Source: DAHUXT01 sp036273675 (GTDB taxonomy: Bacteria; Chloroflexota; Ktedonobacteria; Ktedonobacterales; JADMIN01). From it: a stretch of DNA of 64,000 nucleotides. The stretch spans positions 36,541 to 100,540 of the forward strand of contig DASUHD010000153.1 of assembly GCA_036273675.1 (NCBI GenBank). The letters are read 5' to 3'. Positions 52,685 through 61,474 of the stretch are shown here, piece after piece. A model generated the notes under the pieces. The model did no database searches and was not told where the DNA came from. It worked only from the letters and a program-made list of their open reading frames with translations. A program made the position numbers and the translations under genes. Position 1 is the first letter of the stretch. Every line of letters begins with the position of its first letter.

Positions 52685-54925
52685 ATGGTCGATCAGCAAC
52701 AGAAAGCGGGCAAACAGCAACTGAGCAAGCATGGCCGCGAGCAGGGAAGCCAGACAGCCAAGAGCGGCGCCCACTCCCGACAGCTCGACTATTCGACCCA
52801 TATCAGCGATATTCGCAATGCCATCACCATCAAATACAATCAGGTCTTCCTGCTGGCTAACGACGTCGGCGATATTCGGCCCAGGGACCATGGCTACGGC
52901 ATGTACTTCCGCGATATGCGCTATCTCGACCAGATGGAGCTGCTGTTGCAGGGCCAGCCAGGGGTGCCGCTGCTTGCGGACGCCTCGATGGGTAATCAGG
53001 CGGTCTATGAGCTAACCAATCCACGGCTTCAGCTTCCTGACGGGCGCATCTTCTCGAAAGAACGGCTGAGCATCCGCCGCGCATTCTCGCTCAAGGAAGA
53101 TGTGACGCAGACGATTGAGATCAACAACCTCGATCAGGTCCCGGTCGCTCTCGACGTGGAACTGCGCTTCGGCAGCCAGTTCATCGACATCTTCACCATC
53201 CGCGGCTCCAAGCCAGGTAAACGGGGCAGCCTCTTGCCGCCGGAGACCCACCGAGGAAGGGTTGTGTTGAAATATGACGGCGCGGATAACCACACGCGCA
53301 CGATCACATTGCGCTTCTCGCCGACGCCCGATGCTCTCGACGGCGAGAAGGCGCTCTATTCGATCTCGCTCAAATCGAATGAGGCGGCAAAAATCGTCGT
53401 CTCCTATGAGCTGGAAGACGAGGACCAGCAGGGCAACGACGAAGGCGCGGGCAAGCATACCGACAAGACAGGAGCCGGGAAGCACGCGTCGTTCTCGGAG
53501 GAGCTTGCGCAGACGCCAACCATCGAGACCAACAATGCCCTCTTCAATCGCGCGCTGGCGCGGTCGCTCAATGATCTACGCATGCTGGCCACCGCGAATC
53601 TGAGCGATCTCTATCTCGCCGCTGGCATCCCCTGGTACGTCGCGCTCTTTGGCCGTGATAGCCTCATCACTGCCTTCGAGACGCTGGCCTATCACCCCAC
53701 GCTCGCCAGGAGCACGTTGCTGCTGCTGGCGCAATATCAGGGTACTCGGCACAGCGCCTTTCAGGACGAAGAGCCGGGCAAGATACTGCATGAGCTGCGT
53801 GTCGGTGAGCGCGCCAACCTGCGCGAAGTGCCGATGATTCCCTATTACGGGACCGTAGATGCCACGCCGTGGTTCCTCATCTTGCTGGCCGAATATGTCC
53901 GCTGGACGGGCGATGTTGCGCTCTTTCACCAGCTACGGGATAACGTCAACCGGGCGCTCAAATGGATGGACGCGAACGAGGCGGACGCCGACAATATCGC
54001 GGGCTACCTGACCTATGGCTCGCGATCCGAGAAGGGGCTGCTCAACCAGGGATGGAAGGACTCAGACAACGGCATTGTCAACACCAACGGCTCGATCTGC
54101 CAGCCCCCGATCGCGCTCGTCGAGGTGCAAGGCTACGCCTACTACGCGCGACGAGCGCTGGCCCGGCTCATGGATGCTACCGGCGCCCATGCCCACGCCG
54201 CCCACCTGGAGCGGCAGGCAGACGACCTGAAGCAGCGCTTCAACGACGACTTCTGGCTCGGCGGCGATACAGGCTACGCGCTCTGTCTGCAACGCGGTCG
54301 AAAGGCTTCTGGCGCGGTCGCCTCGAACCCTGGGCAGACCCTGTTCACAGGCATTGTGCCGCCCGACCGCACACAGACCGTCGCCGAGCGGCTGATGAAG
54401 GACGACATGTTCTGTGGCTGGGGGGTAAGGACACTGTCCGCGAAGGAGAGAGCCTACAATCCGCTTGATTATCAGACGGGATCGGTCTGGCCGCACGACA
54501 ACGCGCTGATCGCCCTCGGCATGCGGAGGCAGGGCTTCATCGAGCAGATGGACGCCATCTTTACCGGCATCTTCCAGGCGGCGACACACTTTCCCGAGTT
54601 CCGGCTGCCCGAAGTCTTCGACGGCTTCAGCATGGACAAATACCCGCGTCCCGTCCACTATCCAGTGGCATGCAGTCCGCAAGCCTGGGCTGCTGGCGCG
54701 CTGCCCCTTCTCTTACAGACGGCGCTCGGCCTTGAGCCAGACGCGCTGAGCCACACACTGCACATCCACCGGCCCCACCTGTGCGACTGGCTCACCAGTG
54801 TCACCGTTCGCGGTCTGCGGATCGGCGAGTCAACGGTTGATCTGCAATATCGCAAGGAGCCGGGTGTCACGCTGGTGGCGGTCCTCGCCCACAGCGGACC
54901 CGTGAACATCGCTGTCCAGTACTGA
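52685..54925 (+). CDS. Amylo-alpha-1,6-glucosidase / glycogen debranching-type enzyme
   Basis: The 746-residue protein has the N-terminal glycogen-debranching domain (IKYNQVFLLANDVGDIRPRD, YFRDMRYLDQMELLL) and a C-terminal (alpha/alpha)6 barrel with LFGRDSLITAFETLAYHP, TVDATPWFLILLAEYVRW, NQGWKDSDNGIVNTNG and SVWPHDNALIALGM. It should cleave alpha-1,6 branches of glycogen or a related glucan in the cytoplasm. About 45 residues at the N-terminus and a charged insert near residue 245 are low-complexity. GGCAGGAA precedes the ATG. Confidence 0.93.
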   Translation: MVDQQQKAGKQQLSKHGREQGSQTAKSGAHSRQLDYSTHISDIRNAITIKYNQVFLLANDVGDIRPRDHGYGMYFRDMRYLDQMELLLQGQPGVPLLADASMGNQAVYELTNPRLQLPDGRIFSKERLSIRRAFSLKEDVTQTIEINNLDQVPVALDVELRFGSQFIDIFTIRGSKPGKRGSLLPPETHRGRVVLKYDGADNHTRTITLRFSPTPDALDGEKALYSISLKSNEAAKIVVSYELEDEDQQGNDEGAGKHTDKTGAGKHASFSEELAQTPTIETNNALFNRALARSLNDLRMLATANLSDLYLAAGIPWYVALFGRDSLITAFETLAYHPTLARSTLLLLAQYQGTRHSAFQDEEPGKILHELRVGERANLREVPMIPYYGTVDATPWFLILLAEYVRWTGDVALFHQLRDNVNRALKWMDANEADADNIAGYLTYGSRSEKGLLNQGWKDSDNGIVNTNGSICQPPIALVEVQGYAYYARRALARLMDATGAHAHAAHLERQADDLKQRFNDDFWLGGDTGYALCLQRGRKASGAVASNPGQTLFTGIVPPDRTQTVAERLMKDDMFCGWGVRTLSAKERAYNPLDYQTGSVWPHDNALIALGMRRQGFIEQMDAIFTGIFQAATHFPEFRLPEVFDGFSMDKYPRPVHYPVACSPQAWAAGALPLLLQTALGLEPDALSHTLHIHRPHLCDWLTSVTVRGLRIGESTVDLQYRKEPGVTLVAVLAHSGPVNIAVQY

Positions 54926-55106
54926 CAACGTGTTGGCAACACGCTGAAGGAATCCGAAGACCCCGACGCTGGAAGATGAGCAAGATAGAAGAAGATCTTT
55001 TCGGGTAAGCAGACTATGCTGTGCGCGACGGGCTACCAATGCCTGCTCGATTCCGCCGGTACCCGCATCCTACCCCTCTGGGTTACCAACTTGCCGGCAT
55101 GTTATT

Positions 55107-55150
55107 CTAGAAGTATTGTTCTAGGAGATGTGGGCCGTCCCTCACATCTC
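55107..55150. promoter_or_regulatory. Operator-like inverted repeats upstream of DinB-like gene
   Basis: CTAGAA-GTATTG-TTCTAG (55107-55124) is a perfect 6-bp inverted repeat, followed at once by GAGATGTG/CACATCTC (55125-55132 and 55143-55150). They lie about 100 bases before the DinB-like start and are likely regulatory. No gene is supported in the rest of 54926-55250. Confidence 0.45.
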
Positions 55151-55250
55151 ACATCTCTCGTCGTCTCTTGGCCGGGCGGAGTCGTCGGGACACGTCGTGC
55201 GCTTCCCAGTGCTTCCTATTGGTTGATGCAGAGGACATAGGAGAGGAATC

Positions 55251-55826
55251 ATGCCCACTCGCGCCGAGATTCTGGACACCCTTGCGGCTTCGCAGATGCA
55301 AGTTCTGGCGTTTTTTCAAGGGCTAAGCCCGCACGATTTGGAGCGCCCGGCAACGGCGAGTGACATCCCCGGAGCCGCTCCGTGGTGCGCCAAGGACCAT
55401 TTGGCGCACCTGGTGAAAAACGAGCGCAACATCCAACAGTTGCTGCGCCGCGCGCTTGCCGACGAGCCGCGAGACACGTTCTTACGCGGTCAGTATCCGG
55501 CGGGCATGCCGCTGCCTGGTATCCTGGGCGATTGGGACGCGCTGACCCCGGAGGAGCAGCAGCGGCTGGAGTTGGCCGTCGCCCAGATCAATCAAACCTA
55601 CGTGGAAGGCCACCAGGACGACACGCTGGAGATGCTGGTAGCGCAGTTCCTGGCGGCGCGGCAGGATACCCTGGACCTCCTGCGCCAGTTCACCGATGAG
55701 CAGTTGGCCGCTCCGTTTCCCACCGTGGTTGGTGACGGGGTCGCTGGCGACATCTTTGCCGGGAGAGCGGGGCATGCGACCGAGCATATGACCGCGATAG
55801 AGGAAGGCTTGCATCAGAGCGTGTAG
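55251..55826 (+). CDS. DinB/DUF1706 (ClbS-like) four-helix protein
   Basis: The 191-residue protein is all-helical, with the family segment APWCAKDHLAHLVKNERNIQ near residue 45 and GRAGHATEHMTAIEEGLHQS at the end, where the histidines can bind metal as in DinB proteins. ClbS/DUF1706 members are small protective hydrolases or thiol-dependent enzymes; the substrate is unknown. GAGAGGA precedes the ATG. An operator-like repeat lies upstream. Confidence 0.85.
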   Translation: MPTRAEILDTLAASQMQVLAFFQGLSPHDLERPATASDIPGAAPWCAKDHLAHLVKNERNIQQLLRRALADEPRDTFLRGQYPAGMPLPGILGDWDALTPEEQQRLELAVAQINQTYVEGHQDDTLEMLVAQFLAARQDTLDLLRQFTDEQLAAPFPTVVGDGVAGDIFAGRAGHATEHMTAIEEGLHQSV

Positions 55827-55916
55827 AGATGCGGCCAACGTCTGTACTCTACTTACACGACAAGTGGAGACCGTCGGCTGTGATTGTCGTGATGACGAGA
55901 GATTGGGAGAGGCCTC

Positions 55917-56654
55917 ATGAAATTACTGCTCACTTCCGCTGGCATCAAAAACACCAGCATCCACAACGCGCTGGTCGACCTGCTGGGCAAACCGATTGCC
56001 GAGTCGAACGCCCTCGTCATTCCCACCGCGATCTACCCTTTCCCTGGCGGCGCCTATATGGCCGGGCGGATGATCCGTGGAGAAGTCCCCAGCCCCCTGG
56101 CCGGATTGGGGTGGAAGTCGCTGGGCGTGCTGGAGCTGACCGCGCTGCCCAGCATCGATGGCGACGCCTGGATCCCCACAGTCCGGGAGGCCGACGCGCT
56201 GCTGGTGTGGGGCGGCGACCCCCTGTATCTGTCCCACTGGATGCGACAGTCGGGACTGGCAGACCTGTTGCCGTCGCTGCGGCGCGAGTCGGTCTACGTG
56301 GGGGTGAGCGCCGGGAGCATGGCGGCGACCGGCGCCTTCACCGAGACCTACCCTGATCCGCCAAGAGGCAGCGGTGAACCGCTCGCGTCGGAAGACATCG
56401 TATTCGCCACACCCCAGGGCGACATCAACAGGACCCTGGTCACGGCTCATGGCGTGGGCCTGGTTGACTTTGCGGTGATTCCGCACCTGGATCACGAGCA
56501 TCACCTGGACGCCTCCCTGGCCAACGCGGAAAAGTGGGCCGCGAGGAACCCTGCGCCAACGTACGCGATCGACGATCAGACCGCCATACGAGTGGTCGAC
56601 GGCGCCGTTGAAGTCATCTCCGAGGGCCACTGGAAACTGTTTACCCAGGAGTAG
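55917..56654 (+). CDS. Peptidase E (S51)-family protein
   Basis: The 245-residue protein has the class I glutamine-amidotransferase-like fold with the nucleophile in YVGVSAGSMAATGAF (Ser instead of Cys), and strands MKLLLTSAGI, ALVIPTAIYPFPGG and ALLVWGGDPLYLSHW. Peptidase E cleaves N-terminal Asp dipeptides and uses Ser-His-Glu. His residues appear in FAVIPHLDHEHHLDASL. GGGAGAGG precedes the ATG. Confidence 0.92.
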   Translation: MKLLLTSAGIKNTSIHNALVDLLGKPIAESNALVIPTAIYPFPGGAYMAGRMIRGEVPSPLAGLGWKSLGVLELTALPSIDGDAWIPTVREADALLVWGGDPLYLSHWMRQSGLADLLPSLRRESVYVGVSAGSMAATGAFTETYPDPPRGSGEPLASEDIVFATPQGDINRTLVTAHGVGLVDFAVIPHLDHEHHLDASLANAEKWAARNPAPTYAIDDQTAIRVVDGAVEVISEGHWKLFTQE

Positions 56655-56865
56655 GTGGATACGTTGGTGTGGCGTCGAATCAGGCGTGCTACGTCGTTGG
56701 AACCGCCTGTTCCAACCATGTTCTGCGGTCTGATCGGAGCAAAACCAGCCCTCCGTCGTATCACCTCGCCGTATCGGTGATAGGATGTTTCAGGGTACTT
56801 GGCCGCAAACGAGCAGCGGGCCACGTTGTGGCTGGCCTGGACCTATCACCTGGAGGAGCAGCGCG

Positions 56866-57729
56866 GTGGAGACGATGCACACCCTCTACGAGCGCGCACC
56901 CGCGCCCGCGAGCACACTGCCGCCTGAGCTAGCCGCCGCTTATGATGGCGGGCTGGTCGTGCCTGATGGTCAGACGGGGGAGCGTCCCTATGTGCTGGTG
57001 AACTTCATCGAGACGCTCGACGGCGTTATCTCCTACACCCAGCCCGGCGAACCGTATCAGGGAACCGTCGGCGGCAAAAGCGACATTGACCACATGGTGA
57101 TGGGGATATTGCGGGCGCGGGCCGACGCCGTCATCTTCGGCTCTGGCTCACTACGTGAGGACAAGGGCCACATCCACACGCCCGCGTTCGTCTCCCCGCC
57201 GCAGGCCGAGGCATACGCCGCCATGCGCGCCGCGCTGGGCAAGGGCGAGACCCAGCCGTTGAGTGTGGTGATGAGCGCCAGCGGCCAGATTGACCTCGAC
57301 GAGCGCACCTTCCACGCGCCTGGTCTGCGCGTCATCGTCGTGACGACCGCCGTGGGCGAAGAGCGGCTGCGCGGCGAGGCCTTGCCCGCTGGCGTTGAGG
57401 TGCGCGCGGTGGATGCCTCGAAGAATGGCGCGGCAGATGGAGCGGTGGATGTGCTGGCGATGCTGCGGCTGCTAGCGGATGACTATGGCGTCCGGGTGGC
57501 GCTCAACGAGGGCGGCCCGTTGGTGCTGGCGTCATTCCTGGCGGTGGGCGCGGTGGATGAACTCTTCCTAACGCTCGCGCCGCAATTGGCCGGGCGGGCA
57601 GCCGAGCGGCCACGCCGTGCGTTGGTAGAGGGCGCCGCCTTCTCGCCAGCGGACGCTCCCAACGCGCGAATCCTCAGCGTCAAACAGGCGGGCGAGCACC
57701 TGTTCCTGCGCTACGCCATCAAGAGGTGA
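56866..57729 (+). CDS. RibD C-terminal-like (dihydrofolate-reductase-fold) reductase
   Basis: The 287-residue protein matches the RibD_C family: PYVLVNFIETLDGVISYTQP, RARADAVIFGSGSLREDKGH, LRVIVVTTAVGEERL and VALNEGGPLVLASFLAVGAV. These enzymes reduce pyrimidine or other carbonyl substrates with NADPH. The deaminase half of RibD is absent, so a riboflavin role is not certain. GGAGGAG at 56852-56858 favours a GTG start at 56866; ATG 56875 is the alternative. Its stop abuts the broken dinD end. Confidence 0.9.
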   Translation: METMHTLYERAPAPASTLPPELAAAYDGGLVVPDGQTGERPYVLVNFIETLDGVISYTQPGEPYQGTVGGKSDIDHMVMGILRARADAVIFGSGSLREDKGHIHTPAFVSPPQAEAYAAMRAALGKGETQPLSVVMSASGQIDLDERTFHAPGLRVIVVTTAVGEERLRGEALPAGVEVRAVDASKNGAADGAVDVLAMLRLLADDYGVRVALNEGGPLVLASFLAVGAVDELFLTLAPQLAGRAAERPRRALVEGAAFSPADAPNARILSVKQAGEHLFLRYAIKR

Positions 57730-58141
57730 TAGAGGCGTGGCGGCTTCTTCCGCCAGTTCCGCCTCGCGCGTGCGGACAGCGAAGTACGTCTGCCCCAGCG
57801 CCACAATCGGCTTGCTAGGGTCGGCGTTCTGCACGACGAGGTAGCATGCATAGCGCGAGAGGTGGAAATCGGCGATCTTGCGATTTGCTCCTGAGCCGAG
57901 TATGACCATTTTGTTGACGTCAGCAAAATGGTCAGCAATGGCTTGATTACTGTTCGCACAGGCAATGCGTGCCTGCTCGATCACCTTGGCGAAGTTCCGC
58001 CATTCGGTGTAGTCGAGCACCGTCATTCAACTCGCGCGCGCTCCAATACTCCGCGCTGTCGTCGGTGGTGTGCCGGATTGTCTCGAATGGGCTACTGGTT
58101 TCCTGGTCGCTTATGATGCCTCCTCGCAAGCTATCTGCCAT
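57730..58141 (-). pseudogene. dinD: dinD-like gene, frameshifted and 3'-truncated
   Basis: On the minus strand the frame from ATG 58141 encodes SSPFETIRHTTDDSAEYWSA and RELN, the DinD N-terminus. A one-base shift near 58024 then moves to the frame TVLDYTEWRNFAKVIEQARI, VNKMVILGSGANRKIADFHL and LSRYACYLVVQNADPSKPIV, up to YFAVRTREAEL. Similarity stops at about 57730, exactly where the RibD-like gene ends. DinD is a DNA-damage-inducible protein of about 270 residues, so over a third is missing. Base composition is clearly lower in GC than the neighbours, which suggests transfer. Confidence 0.8.
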
Positions 58142-58209
58142 GCTGCACTAACATGGGTCACGGCAGCGTCTAGACCGCTCGTTGCGACCTTAAGGCCGCG
58201 TAGGTGGTT

Positions 58210-58416
58210 CTACCCGGCTTCTTTTCTTGCTGAGTAGTGAGGCGCTTTTGCTTTCAATGCCTCAACAGCCTCGCGACGCAGCAGCTTTGATCGGTTGTCA
58301 AGCGGATTTGGCTCCGCAGCCAGCACCCCCTTTTCAATGAGATCAGCTATCTTCCTCCGGGACACTCCCAGGAAATCCCGCGCCTCCGCAACGGTCATAT
58401 ATTCTGACTCACTCAT
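58210..58416 (-). CDS. Excisionase-like helix-turn-helix protein
   Basis: The 68-residue protein has a MerR/Xis-type winged helix: YMTVAEARDFLGVSRRKIAD, LIEKGVLAAEPNPLDNRSKL, then LLRREAVEALKAKAPHYS. Such proteins direct excision of mobile elements or act as small regulators. GGGAG sits seven bases before the ATG at 58416; longer frames start at 58434 and 58482 but are less well supported. It is 68 bases upstream of the decayed dinD and shares its low GC. Confidence 0.85.
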   Translation of the reverse strand: MSESEYMTVAEARDFLGVSRRKIADLIEKGVLAAEPNPLDNRSKLLRREAVEALKAKAPHYSARKEAG

Positions 58417-58599
58417 CGATGGCTCCCGATTCATCAAGCAATCCTTGCCTCTCAGTACACAAGGTAAGTGCATATAGCGCAATACTAAAGCTACTATAGG
58501 TTCCTCTTTTGCGTCGGATTGAGACCGCGCCGCAACAAAACGGGACGCCGGAAGCGCGATGCCTCCAGCGTCCCCATGGGCTACGATTGTGCGCGATTG

Positions 58600-58995
58600 C
58601 TATGCCGCCGCCGCGGGCTTGCTGCCCTGGTCCACTCGCCGCAGCCGCGCCGTGATGATCTCGCCGAAGCTAATCAGCGCCAGGCCGAGTAGCAGGTGAA
58701 CCACCTTGATGGTCTCGACGACCGCGCGGGTCGCGCCCGACATCAGCGATTCCTGCGTCATGCCGAAGCCGATCACCACCAGACCCAGCACGAACGCGCC
58801 AATCACCAGGCCGACGCCGACGCCCTTCTGCATGGCGGTGGCGGCCAGCACCCAGAGCGCCAGCACCACCAGCAGGCCAAGCGTCATATGCTCCTGCACC
58901 AACCCCAGCGCGTTGCCCGTCCAGAAGAGCAGGCCGAGCACAATCATTATCAAGCCACCCAGGCGCACCACCCAGGATGCGATCTTCGTCGCCAT
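58600..58995 (-). CDS. Small four-helix membrane protein
   Basis: The 131-residue protein has four hydrophobic segments: VVRLGGLIMIVLGLLFWTG, MTLGLLVVLALWVLAATAM, VGLVIGAFVLGLVVIGFGM and VHLLLGLALISFGEIITARL. I do not recognise a family with a known function. AAAGGGG precedes the ATG. It is 38 bases downstream of the MFS gene's stop codon but reads in the opposite sense relative to the PadR gene, so it may be co-transcribed with no other gene. Confidence 0.8.
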   Translation of the reverse strand: MATKIASWVVRLGGLIMIVLGLLFWTGNALGLVQEHMTLGLLVVLALWVLAATAMQKGVGVGLVIGAFVLGLVVIGFGMTQESLMSGATRAVVETIKVVHLLLGLALISFGEIITARLRRVDQGSKPAAAA

Positions 58996-59032
58996 GACGC
59001 TATCCCCTTTCGAGAGAAACTACCCCGACAAT

Positions 59033-60310
59033 CTATTCGAGTGAGGTGACTGTAGCAGCCTCTTGCGCTGATTGCAATGCATCCGTCTGACCCACATGCG
59101 CCGACGAGCGGCCCGGAATGCGTGGCAGGGCTACCAGCAGCGCCAGCAGAACCAGCACGGCGCCGACGAAGAACGGCAACCCGATGCCAATGCCAAAGAG
59201 CCAGCCCGCCATGATTGGCGCGAGCATCCGGCCCAGGCCAGCCATCCCCTGTGCGAGGCCGAGGATCTCGCCCTGCGCCTCCGCGGGCGCAGCCAGCGAG
59301 AGCAGCGCGTTGTTGGTCGGCGTCACCGCGCCGTCGCCGATGCTCAGCAGGCCCAGCGCCAGCAGCAAGACGCCCAGCGTCACGCCAAAGGGCAGCAGCG
59401 CCAGACCAACGGCCAGCAGCGCCAGCCCGGCGATCTGGACGCCGCGCTCGCCGAAGCGCTTCACGAGCCGACCCACCAGACCGCCCTGCATGATTACAAT
59501 GAGGACGCCGACGTAGGTAAAGATGTAGCCGTTTTGTGTGGCCTTCCAGCCAAAGACATCCTGCGAGAAGAGTGGGAAGACCGCCTCCATTGCCGTGAAC
59601 GCCAGCGCGAAGAGCAGACTCACGGCGATCAGCCGCACGATGGCGGGATTCTGGCGGGCGCGCCTCCAGCCCGCGAAGAACGCGAACGGGCTGAGCGGCT
59701 CGGCATGCGCGACGTTCCGCGCGCGCGTCTCGGGCATGAAGAGCAGCACCAGCAGCGCATTGACCAGCGCCACGACGAGCGCCGCCCAGAACGGGACGGT
59801 GGCGCCGAAGCCCGCCAGAATGCCGCCGAGCGCCGGGCCGATGACGAAGCCCAGGCCAATCGCCGCGCCAACCATCCCCATGCCGCGCGCGCGATCCTTC
59901 GGCGCAGTGACATCCGCCACGACCGCCTGCGCCGAGCCGATATTCGACGCGCCCAACCCGCCGATGAAGCGCGCCGCGAGCAGCAACGGCAGCGTACCCG
60001 CCAGCGCTGTCAGCGCAAAGCCCAGCGCCTCGATCAGCAGCGAGACGAGAATGACTGGACGCCGCCCAAACCGGTCGGAGAGCGCGCCGAGGACGGGAGT
60101 GAAGAGAAACTGCGCCAGCGCGTAGACAGTCAGAATGAGGCCAACCTCGAAAGGACTGGCGCCGAGCTTCTCCGCCCAGAAGGGCAAGAGCGGCAAGATC
60201 AGACCGAAGCCGGTAATGTCGACCAGAACGACTAGCGCCACCATCAGGATGGCGTTGCGCGAGCGCTTCTTGCCCGCTGCGTCTGTCGTATCTGGCGGAT
60301 GCGTGCTCAT
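59033..60310 (-). CDS. MFS drug-exporter-type transporter
   Basis: The 425-residue protein has twelve membrane helices. The MFS loop signatures are GALSDRFGRRPVILVSLLI (motif A) and IGLGFVIGPALGGILAGFG (motif C, typical of antiporters). It probably exports a small toxic compound in exchange for protons. ATG 60310 with AAGGATATC upstream fits the family start. It is divergent from a PadR-type regulator gene, and the shared region carries two palindromic sites. Confidence 0.92.
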   Translation of the reverse strand: MSTHPPDTTDAAGKKRSRNAILMVALVVLVDITGFGLILPLLPFWAEKLGASPFEVGLILTVYALAQFLFTPVLGALSDRFGRRPVILVSLLIEALGFALTALAGTLPLLLAARFIGGLGASNIGSAQAVVADVTAPKDRARGMGMVGAAIGLGFVIGPALGGILAGFGATVPFWAALVVALVNALLVLLFMPETRARNVAHAEPLSPFAFFAGWRRARQNPAIVRLIAVSLLFALAFTAMEAVFPLFSQDVFGWKATQNGYIFTYVGVLIVIMQGGLVGRLVKRFGERGVQIAGLALLAVGLALLPFGVTLGVLLLALGLLSIGDGAVTPTNNALLSLAAPAEAQGEILGLAQGMAGLGRMLAPIMAGWLFGIGIGLPFFVGAVLVLLALLVALPRIPGRSSAHVGQTDALQSAQEAATVTSLE

Positions 60311-60346
60311 CGTGATATCCTTACATGGAATTAGATGAATCTGACT

Positions 60347-60409
60347 AGTCAATTGTGACTATCCTACCATGATTGTAGCCCCTGATATCAGAATAGTCAA
60401 GCGTGACTA
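60347..60409. promoter_or_regulatory. Two PadR-type operators in divergent promoter region
   Basis: AGTCAATTGTGACTA (60347-60361) and AGTCAAGCGTGACTA (60395-60409) are near-identical 15-mers built on AGTCA-N4-TGACT. They are 48 bp apart and lie between the MFS exporter and the PadR gene. Both can be bound by a PadR dimer, which would repress both genes until a substrate drug binds. Confidence 0.75.
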
Positions 60410-60450
60410 ATCGATATGGCTGGTAGCTGGCGATGAGGGGAGTGTGAGCG

Positions 60451-61011
60451 ATGGATGAGCGGGCATTGCTGCTGCTGGGCATGTTGCGGGCGCAGAGCCA
60501 GCACGGCTACCAGATCAACGAATTCATCGAGCGTAACCTCAGCCGCGTCACCGATATGAAGAAGCCGACCGCCTACGCCATTCTGGACCGCCTCGCGCGC
60601 GATGGCTACGTGCGGGTGCATAGCGAGCAGGAGGGCAACCGCCCACCACGTAAGGTCTATTCGATCACTGAGCAGGGCGAGCGGGCCTTCGAGGAACTGC
60701 TGCGCAAGACGCTGGCGCGCGCGGATCGCTTCTTCGCGCCCGGCGATATCGGCCTGATGTTCCTCACGCAGCTTCCCCGTGATGAGGCTATCACCCTGCT
60801 GGCGCAGCGGCTGGCAAATCTGGATGAGCAGCGAGCATCCTACGCCCGCGCGCCGCGACACGACTATGATCTGGGCGCGCGGCTGGCCATCGAGCGCATC
60901 CTGCTCCACCTGGAGACCGAGCGCGGCTGGCTGACCGACGCCATCACGATGCTCCGCGAGACACCTGACTCCGAGAATAAGCGCGTTCACGCCAGGCAGC
61001 AGGACGCATAA
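60451..61011 (+). CDS. PadR-family transcriptional regulator
   Basis: The 186-residue protein has the PadR winged helix (LLLLGMLRAQSQHGYQINEF, KKPTAYAILDRLARDGYVRV with the Arg-rich wing NRPPRKVYSITEQGERAFEE) and a helical C-terminal half of the PadR type 2 kind. PadR proteins repress exporter genes until they bind a phenolic or drug ligand. The neighbouring MFS gene and the two operators at 60347 and 60395 support auto-regulation and export control. Confidence 0.93.
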   Translation: MDERALLLLGMLRAQSQHGYQINEFIERNLSRVTDMKKPTAYAILDRLARDGYVRVHSEQEGNRPPRKVYSITEQGERAFEELLRKTLARADRFFAPGDIGLMFLTQLPRDEAITLLAQRLANLDEQRASYARAPRHDYDLGARLAIERILLHLETERGWLTDAITMLRETPDSENKRVHARQQDA

Positions 61012-61102
61012 TCGTCAGCAGGGCGGTTGAGCCATGTGGCCATCTGTGGTAGCCTGATGACGCGACATGGCACGACTTCGCGGCTGGAGGGCCGCTGCTC
61101 AT

Positions 61103-61426
61103 ATGGGTACATTTCACGAGGTGGCGCGACTGGAGGAGATTGCGCCGGGCGAGCTAATGCGGGTGGAGGTCGGCATACATCTCGTCTGTCTGGCGAACGT
61201 GGATGGCGTTGTCTACGCCGTGGATGACGACTGCACGCATACCGGCGGCCCGCTCGACGAGGGCGAGCTTGATGGCTGCGTGCTCACCTGCCCGATCCAC
61301 CTGGCGCGCTTCGACGTGCGCGACGGCGGGGTGGTGCGGGGGCCAGCGCGCGAGCCGCTCCGCACCTACGAAGTGCAGGTCGAAGACGGTCGCATCTTCG
61401 TCGCTGACCTCGACGAGGCTGAATAG
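61103..61426 (+). CDS. Rieske-type 2Fe-2S ferredoxin
   Basis: The 107-residue protein carries the Rieske ligands in CTHTGGPLDEGEL (Cys-x-His) and CPIHLARFDV (Cys-x2-His). It is a small soluble electron carrier for a dioxygenase or other oxidoreductase. ATG 61103 is preferred because the conserved part begins soon after; the longer ATG 61067 adds 12 residues with no similarity. GGAGG lies 12 bases upstream, somewhat far. Confidence 0.92.
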   Translation: MGTFHEVARLEEIAPGELMRVEVGIHLVCLANVDGVVYAVDDDCTHTGGPLDEGELDGCVLTCPIHLARFDVRDGGVVRGPAREPLRTYEVQVEDGRIFVADLDEAE

Positions 61427-61474
61427 TAATATTTCCGCCGGGCAGTGTGGCCCGGCTTTCCGAGGAGGCTGTGA

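Noticed and set aside
59072..60235. 387-codon frame on the plus strand
   Set aside because: Shadow of the MFS transporter; Gln/Arg-rich translation without similarity.
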